Below, piece after piece: positions 51,635-60,965 of a DNA stretch of 64,000 bases; within the stretch, counting starts at the first letter, position 1; the number at the start of each line of letters is the position of its first letter. Source of the stretch: Bin55 sp965205545 (lineage in GTDB: Bacteria; Pseudomonadota; Gammaproteobacteria; Pseudomonadales; Azotimanducaceae); NCBI GenBank assembly GCA_965205545.1, contig OZ242170.1:1674001-1738000 (forward strand). Reading direction: 5' to 3'. The notes under the pieces are model-generated. The model made no database searches. It was given only the letters and a program-made list of their open reading frames with translations, and was not told the origin of the DNA. Position numbers and translations under genes: made by a program.

Positions 51635-52630
51635 ATGATACTTTCCGCACCGTTGCCTTGGCGGGATGACGAATGGAAAGTCATTCTCCGAAAGGCAATC
51701 CGCGATGCAGATTCCCTTAGGGAAGCACTGCAATTGACGAGAGGGCAAGTCAATTGGACTGACGACTCACACTTTCCTGTTCTCGTACCCCACACTTTCC
51801 TATCTCGCATCGAGCGAGGGAACCCATCAGATCCGCTTCTCCTTCAAGTTGCTCCATCCGTTCAAGAACAGGTCTCCCTAGTGGACTACTCCAAGGATCC
51901 ATTGAATGAACAAGATTGCGAGGTTGAACCAGGCACGCTCCAAAAGTACCGTGGCAGAGTTCTACACGTAGCATCCTCTGCATGCCCCATCCATTGCCGC
52001 TACTGCTTTCGCCGGCACTATCCCTACCGCAAAGCCCGTGATGGAGTGCATAACTCTTTGCTTGACTATGTTCGAACAGACAAATCCATCGTCGAGGTAA
52101 TTCTTTCTGGTGGCGACCCCCTGACTCTTTCGGATTCAGCCATAAAAGCGCTACTCTCGAAAATTGAGGACGTACGCCACGTGAAGATCTTGCGCATTCA
52201 CACTCGGTTCAGCGTAGTGATTCCACAGCGCATCACCGCAGCTCTGCTAGATTGCCTACGCAATACGCGTCTAAGGGTTGTCTTAGTAACCCATATCAAC
52301 CATCCAAACGAAATCGACGGAATGGTTCGAGTTGCGACCCGCGCGCTACGCGACTCGGAGGTGGTCCTTTTGAACCAAAGCGTTCTCTTGAGGAATGTCA
52401 ACGACTCCAGCAACGTGCTTGCCCGTCTGTCCCACCAATTGTTTGAAATTGGTGTGAGCCCGTACTATCTTCATGTGTTGGACAAAGTCGATGGTGCCGC
52501 ACACTTCGATATGCCAGAATTGGAAGCTCGGGAACTTCATCGTGAATTACAGACGGAACTACCGGGATACCTGGTCCCGCGCCTAGTTCGAGAGATTCCG
52601 GGCAGCAGAGGAAAGACGCTAATTGGCTAG
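51635..52630 (+). CDS. epmB: EF-P (R)-beta-lysine synthase, lysine 2,3-aminomutase family
   Basis: Radical-SAM, PLP-dependent aminomutase that turns L-lysine into (R)-beta-lysine for EpmA. The radical SAM cluster motif CPIHCRYCFRRHYPY (CxxxCxxC) sits near residue 116; VEVILSGGDPLTLSD, LRIHTRFSVVIPQRIT, VLVTHINHPNEI and a late GYLVPRLVREIPG are typical. 331 residues, close to E. coli EpmB (342) and shorter than clostridial lysine aminomutases. Start ATG 51635, 24 bases from the divergent efp start. Confidence 0.96.
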   Translation: MILSAPLPWRDDEWKVILRKAIRDADSLREALQLTRGQVNWTDDSHFPVLVPHTFLSRIERGNPSDPLLLQVAPSVQEQVSLVDYSKDPLNEQDCEVEPGTLQKYRGRVLHVASSACPIHCRYCFRRHYPYRKARDGVHNSLLDYVRTDKSIVEVILSGGDPLTLSDSAIKALLSKIEDVRHVKILRIHTRFSVVIPQRITAALLDCLRNTRLRVVLVTHINHPNEIDGMVRVATRALRDSEVVLLNQSVLLRNVNDSSNVLARLSHQLFEIGVSPYYLHVLDKVDGAAHFDMPELEARELHRELQTELPGYLVPRLVREIPGSRGKTLIG

Positions 52631-52652
52631 TCAGTTAGCTAGGAGTGTGTAG

Positions 52653-52676
52653 CCATTCAGCTGGCGCGTTGAATGG
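52653..52676. terminator. possible bidirectional hairpin between epmB and the P450 gene
   Basis: CCATTCA (52653-52659) and TGAATGG (52670-52676) form a seven-base-pair stem with a ten-base loop between two converging genes. No U-tract follows on either strand, so intrinsic termination is not established. Confidence 0.3.
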
Positions 52677-52682
52677 AGACAG

Positions 52683-54686
52683 TCAAGCCATTTCTGGCAG
52701 TGGGTTTAGCACCTTCTTTACCCGAAACTTGAATCGTTTGTTGGGTCGCAGCTTGGGAAACGGGTCGATCTTGAGCTTGTAGTTCTTTGGAACCATTTCC
52801 AATTCCAAATGATGAACTAACAATAGAACATCTAAGCTCAACTGGAGCTCGACGAACCGCTGACCTAGGCAGGTGTGTGTGCCCACGCCGAATGGCCGAT
52901 ACGCCCCGGGTTTCTTGTGTTCGTTTCTTGGAGGCAAGTACCGATCTATGTCAAATTTCAAGGGATCCTTGAAGTTCTCGTCTAGGTAGTGAGAGGCTGT
53001 GTAAGCCAGAAGGCAGTCAGTTCCGGCTGGCACTTCGTAACCCTCGATGATCTCGGCGTTCATGACATGTCGATTGTGCACGGGAATCACGCAATACATA
53101 CGCATGACCTCCATGACGAAGCGGAGAGCCACATCTATATTGACATCTCTTAGCATGTCATGCGTAGGATAGCCATCCTTGAATACATGAGCCGCTTCCT
53201 CGCGCAACTGCTCGACAATTTCGGGTTCCGTTAGCAGCGAATAAACACCGAAGCTTAAAGCCGCTCCGCAATAGTGTCCTGCGATCAGGGCAGCGATGAA
53301 ACTAAACCCAATGTCCGTTTCCGGCAAGTATTGGGGATCATCGGCATGCAGGTCCAGTATGTCGTCGACAAAGTCTCGGCGCTTGCCTTCACGAAGCGCT
53401 GGCGAGTGAGTGCTATGTATGGTTGCATACAACTCTAGTAGCCTTTGCCGTTTCTTATTCATGCGTGGAGTGCGGGTCATGAACTTTGGCAGGATCTTGT
53501 AGATGTTTACAAGCAGTGCTCGAGTCTCCAACTCGTAGAGATCGTCGAAGTATCCGGTAATGTCGCTGCTGGTCGAGAGTCTGCTGATTTGTTCGCCCAC
53601 CATGGTTTGACACACGTACTCTCCAGGCAATACGGAGCCGGAGGCCCACTCGGTCGCATGCTTTCCAAAAACTTGAAAGAGCTCTTCAACTCGATCCTCT
53701 ACCACGACTCTGGCAGTGCCATCACGCATGACTTTGCGCATGCGGTAGTGTTCTGCACCATCCATGCTTGCGACCGAACGACTTACACCCCAATCCTTCT
53801 GAAAGTCCTCCAAATATTCCTTGCAACGGAGAAACAATCGTCCGCGACGATGCACCATCGCGTTCAACTCCGCTCCGCTAAGCACATATGCATGTCTGCC
53901 CGGAGCGTCTAAGCGTGCAATCGGCCCCAATTTCTCGTGTTGCTCCGCAAAAAAAAGCGGCAAGTTCCCAGACCAAACCGCACGTGAGGTGAAGAAGTCC
54001 CAAAGCTTTATCTTGGGAGGATTTCTACGAGGAGCAACCTTAGCTGTAACTGGAGATTTGAAGGTCGCTTGTACTGCCACCGCAAGAGATTGGCCAATTA
54101 AATCCATACGGGCCAACAGCTCGATCCGCTCCTTTACCTGCTCGTACTCTTCGTTTTCCAATAGCGACGAAAAAATTTCGCAAGAATTGAGTAGAGATAT
54201 GATTGAAATCTCCCGAGGATCCGGTATTTCATCGCTGTGAATGATGTTGTAGATGTGTCGCTTCACATCGTGAAAAGTATCCTCTGAGCCTGCATCTTTG
54301 GATTTCTTCTTTCGCGATAGGACCCAAAAACCGGCTTCATCGACATCCAGAATGCCGCGATTGCTTAGACGATCCAACGAGTTCTGCATTAACTCTTCTG
54401 CGCCTAAGGCGATCTTTTCCACCCAGAATTGAATCGACCTTCCGGTATCCTTAGAAGCGGCAATTTCAGACAACGCCGGGTCAAGCAAATCGTCGCCCAA
54501 AGGCGTTGAATCCAAAAGCACGAGCGACTTGAGATCAGTGTCGATTCGATTCGCCAGCGCCAAGTCCATGAGCACTGCGCCCGCCGCAACGCACGACATG
54601 CGCCAATGAGAGAGGGGTTCAAAATAACCCGTGTCCTCATTGAGCAACATCAACGTCACTTCTTCAAGGAATGTAATCTGAGACAT
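52683..54686 (-). CDS. GPP34 (GOLPH3-like) domain fused to a cytochrome P450
   Basis: 667 residues, two parts. Residues 1 to about 225 match the GPP34 family of Golgi phosphoprotein 3: ITFLEEVTLMLLNEDTGYF, WRMSCVAAGAVLMDLALANRI, STPLGDDLLDPALSEI, FWVEKIA, LDRLSNRGIL and a late LLENEEYEQVKERIELLARMD. GOLPH3 binds phosphoinositides at membranes. Trp28 matches a conserved lipid-site residue, but the GOLPH3 lipid-site arginine aligns by eye with Ala. Residues from about 245 are a P450: I-helix AGHYCGAALSFG (469-480), ExxR at 526-529 (EVMR), and the haem motif FGVGTHTCLG with Cys606. The I-helix lacks the usual acid-threonine pair. There is no N-terminal membrane helix, so GPP34 may provide membrane attachment. 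Substrate unknown; the gene is divergent from a Rieske oxygenase. Confidence 0.85.
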   Translation of the reverse strand: MSQITFLEEVTLMLLNEDTGYFEPLSHWRMSCVAAGAVLMDLALANRIDTDLKSLVLLDSTPLGDDLLDPALSEIAASKDTGRSIQFWVEKIALGAEELMQNSLDRLSNRGILDVDEAGFWVLSRKKKSKDAGSEDTFHDVKRHIYNIIHSDEIPDPREISIISLLNSCEIFSSLLENEEYEQVKERIELLARMDLIGQSLAVAVQATFKSPVTAKVAPRRNPPKIKLWDFFTSRAVWSGNLPLFFAEQHEKLGPIARLDAPGRHAYVLSGAELNAMVHRRGRLFLRCKEYLEDFQKDWGVSRSVASMDGAEHYRMRKVMRDGTARVVVEDRVEELFQVFGKHATEWASGSVLPGEYVCQTMVGEQISRLSTSSDITGYFDDLYELETRALLVNIYKILPKFMTRTPRMNKKRQRLLELYATIHSTHSPALREGKRRDFVDDILDLHADDPQYLPETDIGFSFIAALIAGHYCGAALSFGVYSLLTEPEIVEQLREEAAHVFKDGYPTHDMLRDVNIDVALRFVMEVMRMYCVIPVHNRHVMNAEIIEGYEVPAGTDCLLAYTASHYLDENFKDPLKFDIDRYLPPRNEHKKPGAYRPFGVGTHTCLGQRFVELQLSLDVLLLVHHLELEMVPKNYKLKIDPFPKLRPNKRFKFRVKKVLNPLPEMA

Positions 54687-55268
54687 ATCGTTGCCCCGTA
54701 GCGGGCGATGCTAGCTGTTGAACCTCAAGAGCACGAATCGTCTCTCATTTGACATGTACTCAAACATCGAAGAATCCTCAAAACGCCACCTGCAGCTTGC
54801 CCGCTGCGGGACATGTGAAGGGCAATTTCTGGCAAAAGTAGCAAACTAACATAACCTAGTTTACTAGCAATTGCATTTAATCGACATGCAGTTCAGTCCT
54901 TACAAGTTGCGAGTGCTTCAAAATCAGCGGATGAGATTCTAGTAGTCCAGACCACGCCAACAAGCGAATTTACGGATAGTGCAATGGATGTCAATTTGAT
55001 GAATGCACTCAACTAAGTCTACGAAACTCCCAAAGAATTAATACATCCCTACTGACTAGTCCGATTTCACGCGACATCCAACAACAGTTCAAAATCAAGA
55101 GTTGCTCTTAAAATAAGAACAAGCAATTAGGGGATTCTTCGGGTTGTGACGTAGCTAGATTCTCTGGCGAAAACTATTCTTTTTGCAAGAGGTTCTGCTC
55201 TACGTCTACAGCTTCCTGACCTCCTGTGTGCCTGGTTTGTTCCCGTCCAGTGGATCTGTATTTTTGGA
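54687..55268. other. 582-base divergent control region
   Basis: This gap lies between the P450 (minus) and Rieske (plus) genes, is clearly more AT-rich than its surroundings, and holds no frame that I would call a gene. It contains short dyads: CCCGC-T-GCGGG near 54799-54809, CTAGT-TT-ACTAG near 54858-54869, and TTGCT...AGCAA enclosing TCTTA-AAA-TAAGA at 55102-55126. The last is the best candidate operator. No TetR- or LysR-type regulator gene is adjacent, and no promoter could be defined with confidence. Confidence 0.4.
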
Positions 55269-56285
55269 ATGAAAGAACCTGAACAAAACCGATTTCCGTT
55301 TTCGCCCTTTCCCATTGGGTGGTATTGGGTTGAATTCAGCGAAAACGTCCAGAAAGGCCAATTGCAAAGCAAGACTTGGATGGGACAGCGGACTGTGTTT
55401 TGGCGGGACGAGCAAGGAGACGTGTGCCTGGCGAACGCAATGTGCCCCCATCTGGGCGCGAACTTGTCGCCGGCATTCGGTGGCAAGCTTCAAGACGGTC
55501 TGCTAGTCTGCCCTTTTCATGGACTCAGATACAACACCACGGGCCAATGCGTGCACTCGCCTGTTGGTGAACTCAGTCGCCCCGTATCTTTGAAAACCTA
55601 TCCGGTCTGTGAAACGGGTGGAGTAATCTTCGCCTACTGGCATCCGGAGGGACTCGAACCCGAGTGGTCCGTTCCCGATCTCGACGATGGGGATTGGTCT
55701 AGATTTGTCTATTCCGCTCGGGAGATTCGCACGCATCCCCAGGAAACTTCGGAAAATGGAGTAGACATCACCCACCTTCCCTATGTGCACGGCTACTCGA
55801 ACGTCGAAAGTCTTGAGCCTCTGCATATAGACGGACATTACCTGCGAAACCGATTCAGACTGACGCGTCTGGTAGGCCCCTCCAAGCACCTATGCATGAA
55901 GCTTGACGTTGATGCTACGGTGAGCATGTGGGGCGTAGGCTACTCAATGATCGAGCCTGTTATGAAAGATGCAGGCCTCTACATCCGTCAACTGGCCCTC
56001 TGCACTCCCATCGATGGAGAGAAGGTGAACTTCGTCATGGCCATGCAGATGAAGGACGTCGAAAGGCCGAATGTGCTCATGCCAGGTCTAGGGTTGATGC
56101 CAAAGTTGCTGCTCAATGCGATCCTTCTGAAGGTTTTCTTCAAGGTCTACGTGAGAGACATTTCGCAGGATTTTGACATTTGGGAGAACAAGCAATATCT
56201 AATCTACCCCAGACTTGATGCCAGTGAGAGCTCCATCATTCACTTTAGGCGCTATTGCGAACAGTTCTACACATCCGTCGAATAG
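55269..56285 (+). CDS. Rieske non-haem iron oxygenase
   Basis: Terminal oxygenase component, 338 residues. The Rieske 2Fe-2S site is C59-P-H61 and C81-P-F-H84 (CPHLG ... CPFHG). The mononuclear iron site is in NGVDITHLPYVHGY (His169, His174), with the third ligand probably Asp301 or Asp303 in QDFDIWENKQY. The VDITHLPYVHG and IWENK patterns resemble Rieske enzymes that act on sterols and steroids (3-ketosteroid 9-alpha-hydroxylase, cholesterol 7-desaturase, bacterial C-4 sterol demethylase SdmA). That likeness is by eye, and the substrate is inferred only as hydrophobic. A ferredoxin reductase gene is not nearby, so electrons must come from elsewhere. The gene converges on the RND pump gene. 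Confidence 0.88.
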   Translation: MKEPEQNRFPFSPFPIGWYWVEFSENVQKGQLQSKTWMGQRTVFWRDEQGDVCLANAMCPHLGANLSPAFGGKLQDGLLVCPFHGLRYNTTGQCVHSPVGELSRPVSLKTYPVCETGGVIFAYWHPEGLEPEWSVPDLDDGDWSRFVYSAREIRTHPQETSENGVDITHLPYVHGYSNVESLEPLHIDGHYLRNRFRLTRLVGPSKHLCMKLDVDATVSMWGVGYSMIEPVMKDAGLYIRQLALCTPIDGEKVNFVMAMQMKDVERPNVLMPGLGLMPKLLLNAILLKVFFKVYVRDISQDFDIWENKQYLIYPRLDASESSIIHFRRYCEQFYTSVE

Positions 56286-56346
56286 ATTCGAACCCAACAT
56301 CCAAGCAACGGTAGATTAATCGCCAGCTGCGACGGTCCGCTACTCT

Positions 56347-59300
56347 CTATCCAGTAGTTTCGGTAGCGGCTTGCGAACGACGTCTGGGTAGTCGAAGCGC
56401 GGGCAGACGGCCACCCACTGCACGGACCCAACCTTTGAGTTGCGTCGGTAGCGCTAGTAACGCAGGAGTCACGATAAGAGTAAGAACCGTTGCAAAGCTC
56501 AATCCAAACAAAATCGCTTGAGAAAGGGGCACCCAATAGGCAGACACAGGGCCGCCGAATATCCATTTGCGATTCACGAAATCGATTGAGTTGTCTGTAG
56601 CTAGCGGCAGAATCCCAATGATTGTCGTTCCCGTCGTGATGAGCACCGGCCGAAGCCGCTGTAAACCCGTCAAGACAATGATCTCGCGAACGTCGCGATT
56701 TGGGTTGTCTCGAACGCCAGCGTTGAACGTGTCAATAAGAACGATGTTGTTGTTCACTACTATCCCTGCGAGAGTCAACACCCCAATGCCACTCAAGATC
56801 ACACTGAACGGCGCGCCCGTAATGGCTAGGCCAAGAAACACTCCCGCAGTCGAAAGCACGATTGCCAACATGGTGAGCAGTGGATGGTAGAAGTTGTTGT
56901 AGTGAAGCACCAATAGCACAAACATCAACAGCAGCGCAAACGAGAATGCTTTCGAGAGATAGGCTTGCGATTCCTCCTGTTCTTCGTTTGTGCCTCGGAA
57001 TCGGATATTCACCCTGCTATCGAAGTTCTGCGCGTCGATCCAGCTCTGAATCTCCCTAACTTTGGTGTCGGAAAGAACTCCTGGGGCCACGGCGGCACGA
57101 ATCATGTGCATGTTGGACTGATCGCGCCTCTGCAGCGCGTCCGATTTGATATGAGGGGTTCGTTCAACAAACTGAGATATGGGCACAGATCCCATGGACG
57201 TTGTCACTTCGAGATCGTCAAGCGTGTCCAATCCTCGAGCGTAACTTGGATAGCGAACCCGTATATCCAGCGCATCCTCGGCGTCGTCGGGTCGATACTC
57301 ACCCAACTTCACTCCGGTGGTCAGCAATTGGGTTGCCAATCCAACGGTGGTAACGTCCGCACCGAAAAAGGCGGCTTGCGCACGGTCAACGGTCAATTGC
57401 CATTCGATGGCTCCCAAGGGCAGAGTGTCCTCGAGGTCGCGTATCCCGTCCACCTGTTCCGTCATGTATTCGCGCACCTGGAAGACAATTGGCTCAAGGA
57501 TGCTCCGGTCTTCGCCCGTGAACTGAACGGCAATGGGCTTTCCTGCAGTCAGCGTGCCGTGGAATGGCACGACTTCCACGATGATTCCACTGACTTGCGA
57601 CGTCCGCTGCCGAATCTCTTCAAGTATGTCGTCGCCCGATCTCTCTCGTTCATCTGACGGTACCAATTCGATGAAGAACACGCCAACGACATCGGAACTT
57701 CCTCCCCCGGAAAACTCCGTTCGGGTTCCCTCGGTTTGTCCGAATCCGGCAGTTGACATCATGTTGATGTTTTCCAACCCGACGACCTGAATGAGCTGGT
57801 GTTCAACCTGCGACACCAAGCTATAGGCTTCGTCGGCGCTTAGGTTGCCCTGTGCGCGAACAAACATGTTTGCCCATTGCGGTTCGTTTTCATTGAAGAA
57901 AATCACACCTGTCCCATGGGATGCATGAAATGCAAAAATCCCATAGACCGCTGCTAGTGCAACAACGACCGTTACCGCGGCATGCTTGACGGCAAATGAG
58001 AGAGTTTTCACATACCACCGCTTGAATCCCTTGAGTAGCGAGAGATCCAAGTTCCACATCAATTGAACGGATTGCTTGGAATCGACTCTCCCGCGTCTGT
58101 TTCCCATGAGGAAGTTTCCGAACGCGGGAGCAATGAGAAGCGCGTACAGAAGAGCTCCCACCATGACGAGGAACACCGTCTTGGGTAGGTACCCCATGAA
58201 TGCGCCGGCAGTTCCCGGCCAAAAAAGTAATGGAAAGAAAACTGCCAGAGTAGTGGAGGTGGAAGTTATTACTGGACGGGCCATGCGAGTCGCGGCCGAA
58301 CTGTAGGCCTCTGCGCTGGACACTCCGTCCGCGAGACGGCGGTCGGCGTCCTCCGTTATGACTATGACGCCATCAATGAGCATCCCAAGTCCAAGGAGCA
58401 TTCCAAACATGACCATGAAGTTGAATGATTGGCCTGCAAGCCAAAGAAAAATCAAGGCGAACAGGAATGCAACGGGGATGGCAGTTCCAACCACTATGCT
58501 CGTTCTGAATCCCATGGTTGCCAAGACCACGATCATCACAAGCACCAGCGCAGTAATCATGTTGCCTTGAAGCTCAGTGACTAGCCGTTCGGCAAAGGAC
58601 GCGAGATTCGATGAGACAAACACCCGAACGCTGGAAGGTACGTCTTTCTGGAATTCGTCGACTAATTCCTCGACTTCCTTGGAGGTGTCTATAAGAAATG
58701 CCTCAGGTCGGCGGTAAACGAACAATGTGATGGATTGCTCACCATTCGCATGCGAGTAGCTGACGCGGTCCTTGAACGTCCGTCGAATCGTCGCAACATC
58801 GCCGAGAGTCACCACTGTGTCCAGATTCGCGAAGATTGGTATGTCAAGCAGATCTTCGGGGGCTTCTACGATGCTTGGAATGTTGATCGAAAGACTGCCC
58901 CGGCCCGAAAGTAGAGACCCAGCTGGTATCAAGCGGTTGTTTCTGTCAATGGATGCGATTAGTTGCTCGACGGAAAGTTGATACGCGTGCATTTTGTTTG
59001 GGTCAATCGCGATCTCGAGAAATTCCTCTCGAGCGCCCTGCATGCTCACGCGCTGCACGCTTGTCAGAGATTCGATTCGATTCTTGCATTCAAGGGCGGT
59101 GCGATACACGAGTTCCTCGGGTGCACCTTTGCTAACGAGGTTTACTTGAAGCACTCGACTGTTGTGTCCGCCAGTCTCCGTAATGATCGGTTCGTCTGTT
59201 GTGGCTGGAAAGTTTTGGCGGGCACGATTCACGGCTTCGCGAAGGTCAGCTTTCGCAGCGTCAATGGGAACGTGTGACTTGAACTCGATCCCAAGCACGG

Positions 59301-59568
59301 CCATATGCTCTGCACCGGTTCCGCTGACTTCTTTTATTCCATCGACAGCCTTCAGCTCCATTTCGAGTGGAGCCACCAGCAAACGAAGAGCGTCGTCTGG
59401 AGAAATTCCCTCGTGCGGGACGGTGACTGTAAATGTAGGTATGTCGACCTTGGGTTCGTTCTCGACTGGTATCGCGAGCCTAGCCACGACACCAAATACC
59501 AAAATAGTCAGCATGACGAGAAGCGTGGTTCGCGTATGACTAATTGCGAAATCTACGATTTTTTTCAT
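56347..59568 (-). CDS. RND-family efflux transporter, inner-membrane subunit
   Basis: 1073-residue proton-driven pump of the resistance-nodulation-division family. It has the 12-helix form with two large periplasmic loops: helix 1 TTLLVMLTILVFGVVARLAIP, PHEGISPDDALRLLVAPLE, and helices 2-6 around MITALVLVMIVVLATMGF and FMVMFGMLLGLGMLIDGVIVITEDADRR. Symmetrical repeats follow in the second half (LAGIVVNNNIVLIDTFNAG). In helix 4 only one aspartate of the usual Asp-Asp proton-relay pair remains (IDG for VDD). It is 48 bases downstream of the adaptor gene, so the two form a unit. A TolC-type outer-membrane gene is not in the window. The neighbouring oxygenases suggest a lipid-like or oxidised hydrophobic cargo. 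Confidence 0.92.
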   Translation of the reverse strand: MKKIVDFAISHTRTTLLVMLTILVFGVVARLAIPVENEPKVDIPTFTVTVPHEGISPDDALRLLVAPLEMELKAVDGIKEVSGTGAEHMAVLGIEFKSHVPIDAAKADLREAVNRARQNFPATTDEPIITETGGHNSRVLQVNLVSKGAPEELVYRTALECKNRIESLTSVQRVSMQGAREEFLEIAIDPNKMHAYQLSVEQLIASIDRNNRLIPAGSLLSGRGSLSINIPSIVEAPEDLLDIPIFANLDTVVTLGDVATIRRTFKDRVSYSHANGEQSITLFVYRRPEAFLIDTSKEVEELVDEFQKDVPSSVRVFVSSNLASFAERLVTELQGNMITALVLVMIVVLATMGFRTSIVVGTAIPVAFLFALIFLWLAGQSFNFMVMFGMLLGLGMLIDGVIVITEDADRRLADGVSSAEAYSSAATRMARPVITSTSTTLAVFFPLLFWPGTAGAFMGYLPKTVFLVMVGALLYALLIAPAFGNFLMGNRRGRVDSKQSVQLMWNLDLSLLKGFKRWYVKTLSFAVKHAAVTVVVALAAVYGIFAFHASHGTGVIFFNENEPQWANMFVRAQGNLSADEAYSLVSQVEHQLIQVVGLENINMMSTAGFGQTEGTRTEFSGGGSSDVVGVFFIELVPSDERERSGDDILEEIRQRTSQVSGIIVEVVPFHGTLTAGKPIAVQFTGEDRSILEPIVFQVREYMTEQVDGIRDLEDTLPLGAIEWQLTVDRAQAAFFGADVTTVGLATQLLTTGVKLGEYRPDDAEDALDIRVRYPSYARGLDTLDDLEVTTSMGSVPISQFVERTPHIKSDALQRRDQSNMHMIRAAVAPGVLSDTKVREIQSWIDAQNFDSRVNIRFRGTNEEQEESQAYLSKAFSFALLLMFVLLVLHYNNFYHPLLTMLAIVLSTAGVFLGLAITGAPFSVILSGIGVLTLAGIVVNNNIVLIDTFNAGVRDNPNRDVREIIVLTGLQRLRPVLITTGTTIIGILPLATDNSIDFVNRKWIFGGPVSAYWVPLSQAILFGLSFATVLTLIVTPALLALPTQLKGWVRAVGGRLPALRLPRRRSQAATETTG

Positions 59569-59616
59569 CGCTGCTCGTCCAGTCCTTACGGTTGCCTATA
59601 GGACGGCGGAGAATAG

Positions 59617-60702
59617 CTATTCAAAATCTACAGTCACTTGTTCGTCTTCGACAACGAGTCCCTGGCCCACAGTGATTATCGTTGCAACGCTCGGAAGCCC
59701 AGAAACCCAAACGCCGTCCACATCTTCTCGGACAATGTCAATTGAATGAAACTCGACTCTGTCGTCGCTGCCAACTGTCTTGACCCCCATCGAGCCTGCA
59801 GCATCAAGAACAATTGCCGATGTTGGGACTTTATGAGCATTCCGGGTTGCAATGGTCAATTCAATCGTCGCGCTCATTCCCGAGCTCAGCGAATAATCTT
59901 CGTTATCGAGTGTTACTTCAATCCGAAAGGTCTTGGATTGCTCGTCTGCCTTCCTGCTCACAAACGCTAGTCGACCTGTTCGCGATTCGCCATTTGGCAA
60001 GCCCACCGTTGCGTTTGTATCGAGAGAGAGCTGACCAACGTGTTCTTCAGCTACAAATCCCTGCGCGTATAGCGGGTCCAAAACCAAGATCGTTGCACAA
60101 GGAAGCCCTACATCAATGTACTCTCCGACATTGACATGCACTTCGTCGATCACTCCAGCTATGGGCGCTCGAACCTTGGTGTTTTCCAATTCGATTTCCG
60201 CGGCCAGGAGACGTTGAGCTGATGTGCTTTGCTGCAATTTCTTGCGCCCGCTTTCCAACTCTTGCAAGAGATCCCGTTCCGTCAAGGTGCGAGAGCTCTC
60301 GTACTCCTTATTTGCCAAGTCAAGTGCGTCTCGTGCTACGTCAACCCGAGCTTGGCGGTCTACGAGATCCAATTCACACAAGACATCGCCTTTTTCCACC
60401 CAGTCTCCAATTTCCACGTGGCGCGACACTACCTGACCTCCAGTGCGCGCTGGCACAATTGCCTGATTTCGGTCTATGATGTGTCCCCTAAGCATGATCG
60501 TCTTTTCCTGTTCGGTTGCAGTGCTTCGCTTGGCACGAATCAACACCGAACTAGCCTCGCTTGCGGCATCGTCCTGAAGCTCATTGGCTTCAGCAAGCGA
60601 GATCAAGGGGTCCGAGGGAGGCTGCGCAAGTATCCCCGTGAGCAGCCAACCTACGACAATGAGGACAACGATCGCCACTGTAAGGATTCTGGTCTTATTC
60701 AA
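59617..60702 (-). CDS. RND efflux periplasmic adaptor (membrane-fusion protein)
   Basis: 361 residues. An N-terminal membrane anchor (ILTVAIVVLIVVGWLLTGILA) is followed by the AcrA-type modules: barrel-sandwich half-motif ARTGGQVVSRHVEIGDWVEKGDVLCELD, an alpha-hairpin of modest length (ARVDVARDALDLANKEYESSRTL), the second half-motif VRAPIAGVIDEVHVNVGEYI, then beta-barrel and membrane-proximal domains (KTFRIEVTLDN, VPTSAIVLD). The start is TTG 60702, supported by GGGAG six bases upstream. It is transcribed with the RND pump downstream and is divergent from the flavin monooxygenase gene. Confidence 0.92.
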   Translation of the reverse strand: MNKTRILTVAIVVLIVVGWLLTGILAQPPSDPLISLAEANELQDDAASEASSVLIRAKRSTATEQEKTIMLRGHIIDRNQAIVPARTGGQVVSRHVEIGDWVEKGDVLCELDLVDRQARVDVARDALDLANKEYESSRTLTERDLLQELESGRKKLQQSTSAQRLLAAEIELENTKVRAPIAGVIDEVHVNVGEYIDVGLPCATILVLDPLYAQGFVAEEHVGQLSLDTNATVGLPNGESRTGRLAFVSRKADEQSKTFRIEVTLDNEDYSLSSGMSATIELTIATRNAHKVPTSAIVLDAAGSMGVKTVGSDDRVEFHSIDIVREDVDGVWVSGLPSVATIITVGQGLVVEDEQVTVDFE

Positions 60703-60965
60703 CGAAGGCTCCCGTTAGTTGAGCAGTAAGGGTTCTCAGTGGTAACTGTCACAAGCCAGTTAGGCTATAGCTGACGCACCGCGAAAGTGAACTCGAGCCG
60801 ACAAAAGTTCTTGTAAATCCTTGATTTCATTATAGCCCGTTTGCCAAAAGCGCATGCTGAGCACCATAGGCAAGAACAGCGTCGGGAAAGCGTTGGGTAA
60901 CATTGGAAATGACGCAGGACACCGATTGGAAATGAGATCAATTCGGCAGTTTCCAGAATAGGTGA

